Source: Salvia splendens
Taxonomy: Eukaryota; Streptophyta; Magnoliopsida; Lamiales; Lamiaceae
Direction: 5' to 3'
NCBI RefSeq assembly: GCF_004379255.2
Contig: NC_056045.1
Span: 9,451,593 to 9,515,592 of the forward strand
DNA length: 64,000 nucleotides
Shown: positions 48,017 through 58,584 of the stretch, one piece after another
Position numbering within the stretch: position 1 is the stretch's first letter
Layout of the letters: every line of letters begins with the position of its first letter
The notes under the pieces: model-generated
What the model was told of the DNA's origin: nothing
Seen by the model: the letters and a program-made list of their open reading frames with translations, nothing else
The model's database searches: none
Program-made: the position numbers and the translations under genes

Positions 48017-51000
48017 CCCCCCCTTAAACTTGATTTGTCATTCCGAGCAACGTCCTGATCTTGATAAAGTCTTCGAATTTGAGGGGCTTTGTGAAAATAT
48101 CAGCAACTTGGTCTTGTGATTTCACATACTCAACTTGAATCTCCTGATTCGCAACTAGGGATGTCAATCGGGCCAACCCGTTCGGGTTGTCGGGCCATTC
48201 GGGTACGGGCTATTCGGGTTATGATTTTTTCGGGTTATAAAAGTTCGACCCTAACCCTAACCCTTCGGGTTTCGGGCTAACCCACCGGGTTATTCGGGCC
48301 AATGCGCATTTTTAATTCTTTTAATATTTTCAAAAAATAATACATATTTTAAATTTTCTTTAATTATATACATATTTTTAATTAATCATTCAACAATGAA
48401 ATACATATTTTTAATTTTCTTTTATATTTTTTAAAAAGATTAAGTTATTTAAATTTTAATAACTTATTCATTACATAATTATTTACAAAATATCTATCAA
48501 TAGTATGTTTATGTTTATGTATTTAAAACATAAATTAACACTTTGTTTCAAAATTCAAACACAAATCAATTCGTAGAAAATTAAATAAAATTTTTATAAC
48601 GTGAGAGGTGCATCGTAGATGTAACAAAAATATTTTGAATTGTTAAAGAGTGAATTATCAAGATGCTAGCTAATTGGAGTAACTCTAAGTTTTCTTGATT
48701 TATGATTGGTCAAATTTAATTTATTCCGGCTGTAAATAAGTCAAATAATAATTTATCTTTGTTTTAAGAATCATCAAAGTACGCATAATTCAATGACGAA
48801 GCGGCGTCAAAACACTTTGCACTATTATATTGGAAATATACTAAAAGAAAGCTTCTATATACGAGTATTTATAAATCCATGAACCACATGGTGATTTTTT
48901 TCGTGATCTTATATAGTCGGTTGACGTATTTGGATTTTGCATGGTGTTAGAGGGTTGTCTTGGATGATTTTGATTATATTTCTATATTTTGGTATGTTTA
49001 CATGTTTGTTGAGAAATGATAGAAAATTGATTAGAAAATGTACACAAAATATATGGATGTGCAGCAGCCTTGTTTGAGTCAATGTTTCTCGCGATTTTGA
49101 AGTCTGATAAACCTCTAATACATATCATTCTCTTCGTCTTCGAAAGAGCTTCGCGTGGATATATTGCACGCCTCAATCGGAGCTTTGTAGAGAAAGTTAT
49201 GACCGTTACAAAAACTGCTCGCTGTGTAGAAGCCTTCAACCCGACGGGCCGACCCGTAACCCGAACGGGTCAGCCCGCCTAACCCGACAACCCGAATGGC
49301 CCGATTTTAAATTCGGGCTGTGAAATTATAACCCTAACCCTGTATTTTTATCGGGTTATTCGGGCCGGCCCGCGGGTTCGGGTTACATTGACATCCCTAT
49401 TCGCAACACATTCTCTGATGTAGTGGAAGCGAGTGTCGATGTGCTTGCTTCGGTTGTGGAATACTGGATTCTTGGAGAGTGCAATCGACGACTTGTTATC
49501 CACACAAATAGTTGTTGGCTCCTCTTGTGACCACACGAGATCCGCCAATAAGCTTTTGAGCTAAACCGCATGACAAACACTGAAGGTGGCGACCACATAT
49601 TCGGCTTCGCATGTTGATAGTGTGACAATTGGCTGTTTCTTAGACATCCAAGTGAATGCAGTGTCTCCCATGTAGAACACATATCCACTTGTACTCTTTC
49701 GGTCATCATTGTCTCCAGTCCAATCACTATCGCTATAGCCAACAAGCTTGTAATCATTAGTGTGTGAATAAAATAGGCCATAGTCGATCGTACCTCTGAG
49801 ATATCGTAGTATCCTCTTTGCTGCCTTGAAGTGGGTAGTGGTTGGATTCTCCATGTAGCGACTTACGAGCCCTGTAGCGTACAATATATCTGGCCTTGTG
49901 CAAGTTAAGTACTGTAGGCTCCCAACCAAGCTCTTGTATAGTGTCGGATCTACCTTTTCTCCTTTGTCGTTCTTAGATAGCTTGACCCCGCACTCCACCG
50001 GCGTGTTGATTGGCTTGCAATCCTCCATTTTGAATTTCTTCAGAATCTCCTTTGCATAGTGCTCTTGTGTGATGAATACTCCATCTTCAAGTTGCTTCAC
50101 TTCCACACCGAGGTAGTATGCCATCATCCCAATGTCCGTCATCTCGAATTCGTAAGTCATGGCCTTCTTGAATTCCTCGAACATGCTTGGATCGTTTCCT
50201 GTGAAAATGAGATCATCCACATACAAGCACACTATTAAGACATCATTTCCTTTACTTTTCACATAGAGCGCATGTTCATGTGGGCATTTGGTGAAGCCGT
50301 TATCTTCAAGATACTTGTCGATCCTGCTATTCCATGCCCTTGGTGCTTGCTTTATCCCGTACAAGGCTTTCTTCAACTTTAGAACTTTATCTTCTTGGCC
50401 ATTCACCACGTTGCCATCAGGTTGCTTGATGTAAACTTCTTTATCAAGGAATCCATTCAAGAAAGCTGAATTTATATCCATTTGATAGGTCTTCCATCTA
50501 TTTTGGGCTGCAAGAGAGAGTATTAGTCTAATAGTTTCTAGGCGAGCAACGGGAGCAAATACCTCATCATAGTCGATTCCGGCTCTTTGGCTATATCCTT
50601 TTGCGACGAGTCTTGCTTTATATCTTTCAACTTCACCATTGGGATTCTTCTTAATTTTATGCACCCACTTAACTCCAATGGCCTTATGACCCTTTGGTAG
50701 TGTCACCAACTCCCACGTATCATTCTTCTCTATAGCCTTAATCTCTTCATCCATTGCGACTCGCCAATTTTCACTTTCTGCAGCTTCTTCATAGTTGACT
50801 GGTTCACAATCAACAAATAAGCAGAATAAGGTAAGATCTTCTAATCTTTCAGTGTCTTCATACACTTCAGCCAAATTTTGTGCGCGTTGTGTGGCTCTTT
50901 CGTTCAAGAAAGATGGCGGCGAGTCTCCAACGGATGTAGCAGGAGATGCAGGTGGAGTTGTTTGTTCTTGTTGCTCCTTTCTTATTTGCTCGTCTATTCT

Positions 51001-53346
51001 TGGATCTCCAAATGGAGGTATGGAAGTGGTGTCATTGTCCGAGCCGAAATCCCATACTCCTTCTTCATCGATCTCCACGTCTCGGCTAATCATTGTTTTC
51101 TGCGAAGTTGGATCATATAGCTTATAGCCTTTAGTGTTAGAGTCGTACCCGATGAAGATGAATGGCTTGCTTTTGTCATCAAGTTTACTCCTCGTTTGAT
51201 ATAGTACATGTGCATAGGCTTTGCTCCCGAACACTCTCAAGTGTGCGATCCCTGGTTTTCTTCCGCTCCAAGCTTCTTGAGGAGTCATTCCCCACACACT
51301 TCTGGTTGAAGACCGATTAGACAGGTATACAGCGCACGCCACTGCTTCTGCCCATAGTTCCTTGGGCAAATTCTTCGTCTTTAGCATACTCCGAGTCATC
51401 TCAACGATAGTCCTGTTCTTTCGTTCGGCCACTCCATTCTGCTGGGGGGATCTTGGAACCGTTAATTGCCGCCGAATTCCTCTTTCTTTGCAAAATTCTT
51501 GAAACTCTTCGGATGTGAATTCTCCACCTCGATCGGTCCTCAATGCTTTGATCTCTAGACCGATTTCCTTTTCTACGGTAGGCTTGAACCTCTTGAAAGC
51601 ATCAAATGCTTCTGATTTCTGCTTCAAGAAATATACCCACGTCTTTCTTGAAAAATCATCGATAAATAGTAGGAAATAATTATTTTTACCGAGAGAGCTT
51701 AGCTTGATTGGTCCACACACGTCTGCATGGATTAACTCCAATGGCTTCTGAGCTCTCGAACTCGACTCCTTTGGGAACGGCTTTCTGAAGTGCTTCCCAA
51801 GTAAGCATCCTTCACAGAGTTGATCGGGATGTTTGATGGGCGGTAATCCCCGTACCATTTCTTTATTTGATAGCAATTTTAAGCTACCAAAATTCAGGTG
51901 CCCAAATCGAAGATGCCATAACCAAGACTTATCTTTGTAGCATGCTTGAAGACACTTCACCACATCATTTTGCACATTTAATAAAAACATTCTATTCTTG
52001 GACATTGGCACTTTGGCGATCAAATTATTTTTGCCATCTCTTATTGAAAGGCTATAATCTTTCATATGAATATTATAACCTTTCTCTAAGAGTTTTCCAA
52101 GACTTAATATATTATTTCTCATATTGGGCACGTAATATACGTTAGAAATGAAGTCATGAGCTCCATTCTTCAGACGAATTAGAATCTTGCCTTTTCCTTT
52201 AACTGGAATTTTAGATTCATCACCAAAGGAGACATTGCCACTTACTGATTCATCAAGCTCTACGAGCATGCTCCTGTTCCCGCACATATGGTTGCTCGCT
52301 CCTGTGTCGAGGTACCACATATCATCTTTTCTTCCAGCTTCTCCTTTATAAGCTAGAAGAACACATCCATTTTCTTCATTCGTATTCTCCACATAATTGG
52401 CCTTCTCTTCAACTTTTGATTTTGTGTCTCTACACTCGGAAGCATAGTGCCCATATCTATGACAATTGTAACACTTTATTGAGGATTTATCGTACCTCGA
52501 CTGTGGGGAACTCCTTCCTCGTCCCTTATTTGGGAACTTCTTTCTTTCTTCATTATTCAGAAAATATCCTCGTCCACGTCCACGAGCATATCCTCGGCCA
52601 CGAGCATATCCTCGGCCACGACCATGATCTTGTCTTTGTCCGCGACCTCTTCCTTGTCGACCACCACCATTGCCCGAACTTTCTTCTTTCTCCTTAGGGC
52701 TCACTTGCAACTTTAAAAGTTGCTCCACAATTTCCTGTTTCTTCTTTTGTTTCTCCTCATATGCTTGTAGCGATCCCAATAAGTGATCGATACTCATTTC
52801 CTCTAAATCTTTTGTTTCTTCAATTGTAACTACTATATGCTCAAAATTAGGAGTTAGAGAATGCAATATTTTTTCCATAATTCTAACATCCTCCAAATTT
52901 TCACCATTTCTTTTGATTTGATTTGACACCGCCAAGACTCTTGAAAAATAATCCGAAATTGACTCGGACACTTTCATATGCAAAGATTCAAATTCTCCTC
53001 TTAAAGTTTGGAGACGTACCTTCTTTACTCTCTCTGCTCAAGTACATGAGATTTGGAGCTTTCCCCACGCTTCTTTGGCGGTGCTTGCACTCGAAATCTT
53101 CTCAAAATCGTCGTCCCCTAGAGCTTGATAGATGAGATAGAGAGCCTTATTGTCTCTCTTTCTCGCATCTCGCAATCTATCCTTTTGTTGTTGGGATAGA
53201 CTAGCCTCGTCTTGCGGCTCCTCGTAGCCACTCTCCACGATCTCCCAAACGTTGTGGGCTCCCAATAATGCTTTCATCTTGATACTCCAATTATCGAAAT
53301 TGCTCTTATTGAGCATGGGGACTTGGAATGACGGCAAGTTAGCCAT
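48017..53346 (-). pseudogene. Copia gag-pol polyprotein, broken
   Basis: The gene opens MANLPSFQVPMLNKSNFDNW at 53346. An in-frame TGA interrupts gag near 53035, after KLQISCT, and the frame resumes at once. Along the 1140-codon open part are the gag zinc knuckle ([14 protein letters not shown]), the protease motif ([13 protein letters not shown]), the integrase zinc and core region ([13 protein letters not shown], then [12 protein letters not shown] and GVAERKNRT), and reverse transcriptase with the YVDD motif ([13 protein letters not shown]). RNase H follows ([13 protein letters not shown]). A second nonsense codon, TAG for Trp, lies at 49561-49563. The hAT-type insertion at 48156-49399 then splits RNase H, whose end (SQDQVADIFTKPLKFEDF) is at about 48030-48147. 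Confidence 0.95.
48156..49399. mobile_element. hAT-type MITE inside Copia RNase H
   Basis: The ends are TAGGGATGTCAATCGGGCC and, read back, TAGGGATGTCAATGTAACCC. A perfect duplication TTCGCAAC lies at 48148-48155 and 49400-49407. It is 1244 bp with repeated GGGTTCGGGC-type motifs near both ends and no transposase. It is a longer relative of the element at 57360-57949. Confidence 0.93.
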
Positions 53347-53381
53347 ATTATGGGTAGGGACTTATGGCTCTGATACCACTT

Positions 53382-53777
53382 TGTTGGAATATAGAAGATA
53401 TGTTGGAGGATTAATTTGACTTGAAGGAAATATTTAGGAGAATAATTTTGTTAGAATATATGAGAAATATATTGATGTGGGGAATACTCTCTTTTACACA
53501 CTACACACTCTTATTTTGTTGTAAACCCAATACATCATGGTAATTGCCAATTTATAGCTAACTATGTCGGTTATACTAGCCGACATTCACAAACTAGAAT
53601 ATTCTAGCTAGTACTTAATTAATTTACTAATTCAAGTTGCCATGCAACTTTTACTCTTCTCAAATCCTCCAGCACACATCGCCATATTTAATTCCTAATT
53701 AACATAGTCTCAACTCTTCTAGGTTCTTCTCCATGTCGGTGGAGTCTTGATTTTAAAATCAAGTTTATTTTTCAACA
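53382..53777 (-). repeat. 5' LTR of the Copia element
   Basis: 396 bp, seven differences from the other LTR. The primer-binding site TGGTATCAGAGCC follows on the minus strand after a few bases. Confidence 0.95.
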
Positions 53778-54029
53778 GTTTCTTCATAGTTGAGTCACTT
53801 CCAAAAAATGAAATAATTAGCTGATTTAATGATGATTTATGCATATTTATTAACTACCCTAATTTCACTTAATTAGTGTAATTAAATGAAGAAAACAAAT
53901 CGCCCTTTTGTTTGGCTCATTATACGCGTCTGCCTTCTCTCTCCACACAACAACTATTCCTTCTCTCTTCCCCAATTCTGAAACCCTAGATCCGCTGCCT
54001 TCATCCTCTCTCATTTCGCCGACCGCACA
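53778..54029. other. Mariner left interior after the Copia insertion
   Basis: Continuation of the mariner after the Copia element. It holds a probable promoter or 5' leader of the plus-strand ORF (GAAACCCTAGATCC at about 53982). Confidence 0.6.
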
Positions 54030-54584
54030 ATGGACAGAACGCACTACCCTGATGGCGATGGATGGATTAACCCTCGTATCACCCGCGTTCCAGCCGGCTC
54101 GCGCGGTAGAGGGCCGATTTCGTCCGCTTCCCGGAGAAGATGTCGTATCTCGGCGAGTTCCCGGGGGAGAGGTCGTATTTTGAGCAATTCTCGCCGTAGA
54201 TCTCGACAATCAGCCTGAGATGATGAAGGGTTAATCCACCATCTATTCTCGTTCATCTGCCGTTCCCACATCGGCGAACCCACCGAAAGCGTAGGCGCCT
54301 CTCCCCTGACTGGAGGCCTTGCGGGTGGTGTCGCCGGCTCCTGAACTCCAGCCGGTGGCGTAATTGGCGATGAAGGCAGCGCCTCCCCGACTGGAGGCGT
54401 ACCTAACGGTGGTGGTGAAGGAGACGCCATCTATGAGGTGACTGACAGCCCGGTAATGTCGGATGAAGAGTTTGTAAGGCGATATGTCATCACCGAGGCT
54501 GACAAGGAAGCATGGGAGAGAAACAAGGCCGAGGCAGAAAGGGAGGTGAAGGCACTCTTCGGTGAAAATTGCTTGGATCTGTAA
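54030..54584 (+). pseudogene. Unknown plus-strand ORF of the mariner element
   Basis: I do not recognise this gene. It opens at ATG 54030 (MDRTHYPDGDGWINPRITRV) with an Arg/Ser/Gly-rich stretch (GRGPISSASRRRCR) and stops at 54218. Another frame resumes at about 54270 (EPTESVGASPLTGGLAGG), hits a TGA at about 54341, and runs on through SDEEFVRRYVITEADKEAWE to a TAA at 54582-54584. The repeated GGV/SP pattern and the charged C-terminus look like real coding sequence that has since broken. The gene lies opposite to the transposase, within the mariner. Confidence 0.5.
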
Positions 54585-54719
54585 TATGGGTGAGATCTTT
54601 CTGTGGCTGACTTTAGGGTTATGGATTGTCATTTGTGTTTTGATATGTCATCGGTTGTTATGTTTGTGTGCCGTGATATTCACTCTAATTGAATGAGATG
54701 TCTTTGGTTTATATATCTG

Positions 54720-54890
54720 TGATTGTGCTGGTGATGTTGTGATGTTGTGAATTTGGTTGGTGATGGCGTTGGTGCTGGTGCTGGTGATGTTGTGATGTTC
54801 TGAATTTGGTTGGTGATGGTTCTGGGGATATTTTGATGTAGTGATTTTGGTGGTGATGGTGCTGTTGTGAATGTGGTTGGTGATGAATTG
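54720..54890. repeat. GT-rich minisatellite in the mariner
   Basis: Irregular copies of GGTTGGTGATGG and GCTGGTGATGTTGTGATG repeat across about 170 bp. The opposite strand gives His/Thr/Pro-rich shadow frames. Confidence 0.75.
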
Positions 54891-55097
54891 TTTGCACAGT
54901 TACATGCATTTAGATAAACATAATCCATGATTTCTGCACAATTACAACATTGTACAAACACAAAATGCATCATTTCAGCCTATTGACTGCCTATTCGAAA
55001 CACTAACATGATATGTGCATTCATGTGTAATCACCGAATGCATCATTCATGCACAAAGGCAGCCTATCCAAAAAACACAAAAGCTTCTTCTATACCT

Positions 55098-56690
55098 TCA
55101 TAATCCTAATGACTGAGCAATCATCTCCAATCCCTGATTGCTCCCTTGGTCCTGCAGGTAAGCAATTGCTTGCATAGCCAGCTCCACTGGAACTTCTAGA
55201 TCCATTGGAAGTTGATTAGTTCTCCTTAAATGTGCTTTCCCTATGTTGGGCAGCTTGTAGCTGTTATGACCCTGGACTTTCATGATTTCCATGAAACAGC
55301 CTTGAAGACTTAGGAAAACATTGTCCAAAGTCTGTGGTTGTAAGTCATTGAATGATTGCACCACTACATTGACTAAATCATCCACATTTTTGCATGCAGT
55401 CTGAGTTTGCAGTGATTGTATTGCTCTAAACCAACCCAAATCATTGACATTAGTGTCAGGAGAGTTAGGTGGTTGTTGCACAAGTGATATTGAGAAACCA
55501 CTTTGTTGTGCAGCTTCTTTGAAAGCTGGATCATTGTCTTTGATGTGTGGTCTTGCATTGTCTTGTTGTATCTTGAGAACTTTAGTTGCTCCATCAGGCC
55601 ACTTGGCTATGATGGCAGGTAATATCTGTTCCCAACAAGGTGCCATGCATTAAATCATCATTTGCACAACATTACTAGTGTATCATGAGTATGTAGGTAC
55701 ACTAGTTTGTAATGGCCGATGTGCACACATTAATTGCATTACAGAGATGCAAACATTACCTCATTTGCACAACATTACAAAGCTTCATTACTAGTGTATC
55801 ATGAGTATGTAGGTAGGTACACTAGTTTGTAATGACTGATGTGCACAAATTAATTGCATTAAAGAGATGCAAACATTACCTTGTTGATCAAGAAGTCCCT
55901 GGTCACATCTTTTGTGATACTCTCTATGGGTTTTGTCTCCAAAGTGCCTGCCATTCTGTTCTTGCTTGACCTTTTTGCTGGAACTTGTTTGGTAAATGGA
56001 AAAATTCCAATTTTCCCATCAAACAAGACTTTACCATTAACACCAAACAAGGGCCTACAAACTGCACACATGAACATAATTTTTATATGAACTGCTTATT
56101 TTTACATGTTCTATGAGGTTCTTCATCTCCTGGAGCAAGATAGAATCTTTGAGCTCCTTTTGTCATGTGGAACCACTTTTCATCAATGTGTATAGTGTTG
56201 TACATGTTCCTGAACTTGATCTTGTTCAAGATCCTGTCTAGTTCTAAAGATTCAACTGTGAATCTCAGTCTCAACAACTTGTTTGCAGCTGTTAAGCTGG
56301 GCTTAATGGCTGATGTGTGTGGCCTAATTAGGCCAGCCTTAACCCACCTCCAAACAGTGGCTTTTGAACAACCCAAACCGGCTTCCACACTTAAGAGGTT
56401 GCATCTCTTTGAGAAATGCATACTCTTGAGTACCTCAACATCAAGATGCAATTTTTTGGAGTAAGTTCTCACTTTTTTAAACTTACCAATTGCATTGATT
56501 GTCCTCGTTGTTGTTGTTTTTTTGCAGCATTCCACCACCGTGTACAGGTTTGACGGGAGATTTTGAATTTGAGTTGTGATTCCTTAAGTGTGCCGCGAGG
56601 AGGAACAATGCCTATGCACCTTCCAATGATGAATTGAACCACTTGGTTCTTGAATTCTGAGGAGTACTCTTGGTGCCCCATTATGAGCAT
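55098..56690 (-). pseudogene. Mariner-like transposase (DD39D type), broken
   Basis: The frame opens at ATG 56690 (MLIMGHQEYSSEFKNQVVQF) with a helix-turn-helix start. A frameshift in an A-run near 56523-56530 separates it from a second part (KVRTYSKKLHLDVEVLKSMH, then SKATVWRWVKAG), the second helix-turn-helix. The first catalytic Asp is in IHIDEKWFHMTK. A further frameshift follows KNKQFI near 56080. The next part contains KIGIFPFTKQVPAKRSSKNR. A GT-AG intron (about 55879-55626) then leads to the last exon with the second Asp in IQQDNARPHI and the third in PPNSPDTNVNDLGWF. The third Asp spacing fits plant DD39D. The C-terminus ends at 55098. Confidence 0.88.
55640..55880. repeat. About 115-bp duplication in the transposase intron
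   Basis: CTAGTGTATCATGAGTATGT and TTAATTGCATTA recur twice, at about 55655-55762 and 55775-55880. Confidence 0.75.
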
Positions 56691-56853
56691 TCAAGGCAGT
56701 GGTTGAGCAGTGGCTGGATACACAGCATTCAAGACAGATTTTAGATGGAGAGCATTCAAGGCAGTGGCTGGATAGAGAGCATTTACTCTATTTGGTGTAA
56801 TGGCAGTGGTTGGATAGAGATTTGGTAGTAGTGGAGTATTAATACATTGGCTG

Positions 56854-56950
56854 AAAAGTGGCGCCACCTTTAAAGTGAATGGAAAGTGGCGCCACCTTTA
56901 AAGTGAATGGAAAGTGGCGCCACCTTTAAAGTTAATGGAAAGTGGCGCCA
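56854..56950. repeat. 28-bp minisatellite
   Basis: GGAAAGTGGCGCCACCTTTA, followed by AAGTGAAT, repeats about 3.5 times. Each unit holds the palindrome TGGCGCCA. Confidence 0.85.
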
Positions 56951-57359
56951 GTATTTTGGTGAATTGTTTGTAATGTGTTTGGCTGTGAATTTTGTAAAGT
57001 TACAGAATCAATTTTGAATTAATAAAAGAACAACTTTCTATCTACTGTCTGTTTTAAATATTCAAATGTTACAGATTTCATTTTGCACATTGTAGGTCCA
57101 TCTCTTTTTTATCCACAGTATTTAAATATTGAATGTGAATAATTAACAAATAAATAAATCATTTAAAAAAAGCATTATTGTTTCATGTTTAATTAATAAT
57201 TCAAATCCAAAATTGAAATTCAAATTTAAAAAGTCCACCTACTTCATCTACTTTATTATCTGCCCACTTAATCCACTAAACATTCCTTTCTTAGACTCCG
57301 TATCGAAAAGTTCCGCCTCAACTATGGCGAAACGAAGGGAGTAATATTTATCTTCTTGA

Positions 57360-57949
57360 TAGGGATGTCAATCGGGCTGGCCCATCGGGTTTCGGGCCAA
57401 CCCTACTCGGGTTGCGGGTCAATTGGGTGCGGGCTAATCGGGTTGTGAATTCTTTCGGGTTGTAAAAGTCCAACCCTAACCCTAAAAGCTCGGGTTTCGG
57501 GCTAGCCCAGCGGGTTAATCGGGTTGCTACCGATAAGATTAACATGCGATCAATCCAATAAATAATGATAAAAATTAGTTATATTCATAAAATGTAAAAT
57601 ATTTAATTATGATAAATTTGAGATATATTGTCAAACTCAATCATAAACATGATCAAATACTAAATTTTGAAATATTTTGTGAAATTTTAATGTATGTTTT
57701 AGAAATTTAAATATTTTTTTAAGTGAATTTGAAAATTTTAATTTATTTATCAATTATTATATTAATAAAATCGGGTTTTCGGGCCAGCCCATCGGGTTTT
57801 CGGGTCTAGCCCCAACGGGTCGCGGGTTAATCGGGTGCGGACTAATCGGGTTTTAATTTTATCGGGCTAGAAATTTCCAGCCCTAACCCTATAAATTTGG
57901 CGGGCTATTCGGGCCAGCCCACGGGTTGCGGGCTACATTGACATTCCTA
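57360..57949. mobile_element. hAT-type MITE
   Basis: The ends are TAGGGATGTCAATCGGGC and, read back, TAGGAATGTCAATGTAGC. Flanking 8-mers CTTCTTGA (57352-57359) and GTTCTTGA (57950-57957) differ at one base. It is 590 bp, related to the element at 48156-49399. Confidence 0.88.
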
Positions 57950-58584
57950 GTTCTTGATATGATCAATTTGTTGCTAAAAGTCTCGAAAAAAATACTATAT
58001 AAAAATCAGATTTGAAGTATTACGTCAACTTTATAAAACTTTTAATATTTATTTGATTACTAAACACTCGGGCGTTATCCATTGGATTATTGAATCAATT
58101 AGAAGTCATAAATGGGCGATAATAAAACGACGTTGACATAGCTTAATACCACGCGCCAATGATCGCGTGAAGTGCTGATTATCATATTAAAATATATTAA
58201 AAATACTTAAAATGCTATTATAAATTATAAAAAAAATTAAAATTATATAATTAAAATTCTAAAAATTAAAAATTACATAATTAAATTCATAAAAAAAAAC
58301 CCCACCACTCGTGGCCGAATTTTATCCAAATGGATGATTAATGTGTATTTATAGATAATTTTGAGAGTATTTTTTTTAAATTTCAAAAAAATAAAAAAAA
58401 ATGATAATAAAATGACTATTTTTTTTGAAATTTGAAAATATTTTTTTATTTTAAATATTATTTTCAATTTTAAAAAAATGAAAATAAAAATGCCAACCGT
58501 CCATAGAAACGCGGCGCACATTGCCAGCGCACTGACTTGCGCATCTGCAGCACTAGACATGAACACAACTACCCGTAATTGCTT
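57950..58584. other. Sterol glucosyltransferase upstream region with a Harbinger remnant
   Basis: The segment at about 58190-58510 closely resembles parts of the Harbinger at 14000-15965 (TAAAAATTACATAATTAAAT at the left, TGTGTATTTATAGATAATTT at the right) but lacks the coding middle, so it is a deletion derivative. The 70 bp before the ATG at 58585 presumably hold the start of the gene's leader. Confidence 0.6.

Larger units (their letters stand above)
47621..53777 (-). mobile_element. Ty1/copia retrotransposon inside the mariner
   Basis: Two LTRs of 396 bp each lie at 47621-48016 and 53382-53777 (TGTTGG...CAACA). They differ at seven positions by my count, about 1.8 percent, so the insertion is fairly young. 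The flanking pentamers are GTTTA and GTTTC, a near-matching target duplication. On the minus strand the primer-binding site TGGTATCAGAGCC is at about 53367-53379. A G-run polypurine tract (AAGGGGGGGTG) adjoins the other LTR. The polyprotein resembles the TNT1-94 group. Confidence 0.95.
47571..57341 (-). mobile_element. Mariner-like element, host of a Copia insertion
   Basis: The left end CTCCCTCCGTTTCGCCATAG pairs with the right end read back as CTCCCTTCGTTTCGCCATAG, about 24 of 25 bases matching. TA lies at 47569-47570 and 57342-57343. Without the Copia insertion it is about 3.6 kb, normal for plant mariner-like elements. It carries a broken DD39D transposase on the minus strand and a second, plus-strand ORF. 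Confidence 0.88.

Noticed and set aside
54680..54973. His/Thr/Pro-rich minus-strand frame
   Set aside because: It is a reading of the GT-rich minisatellite.
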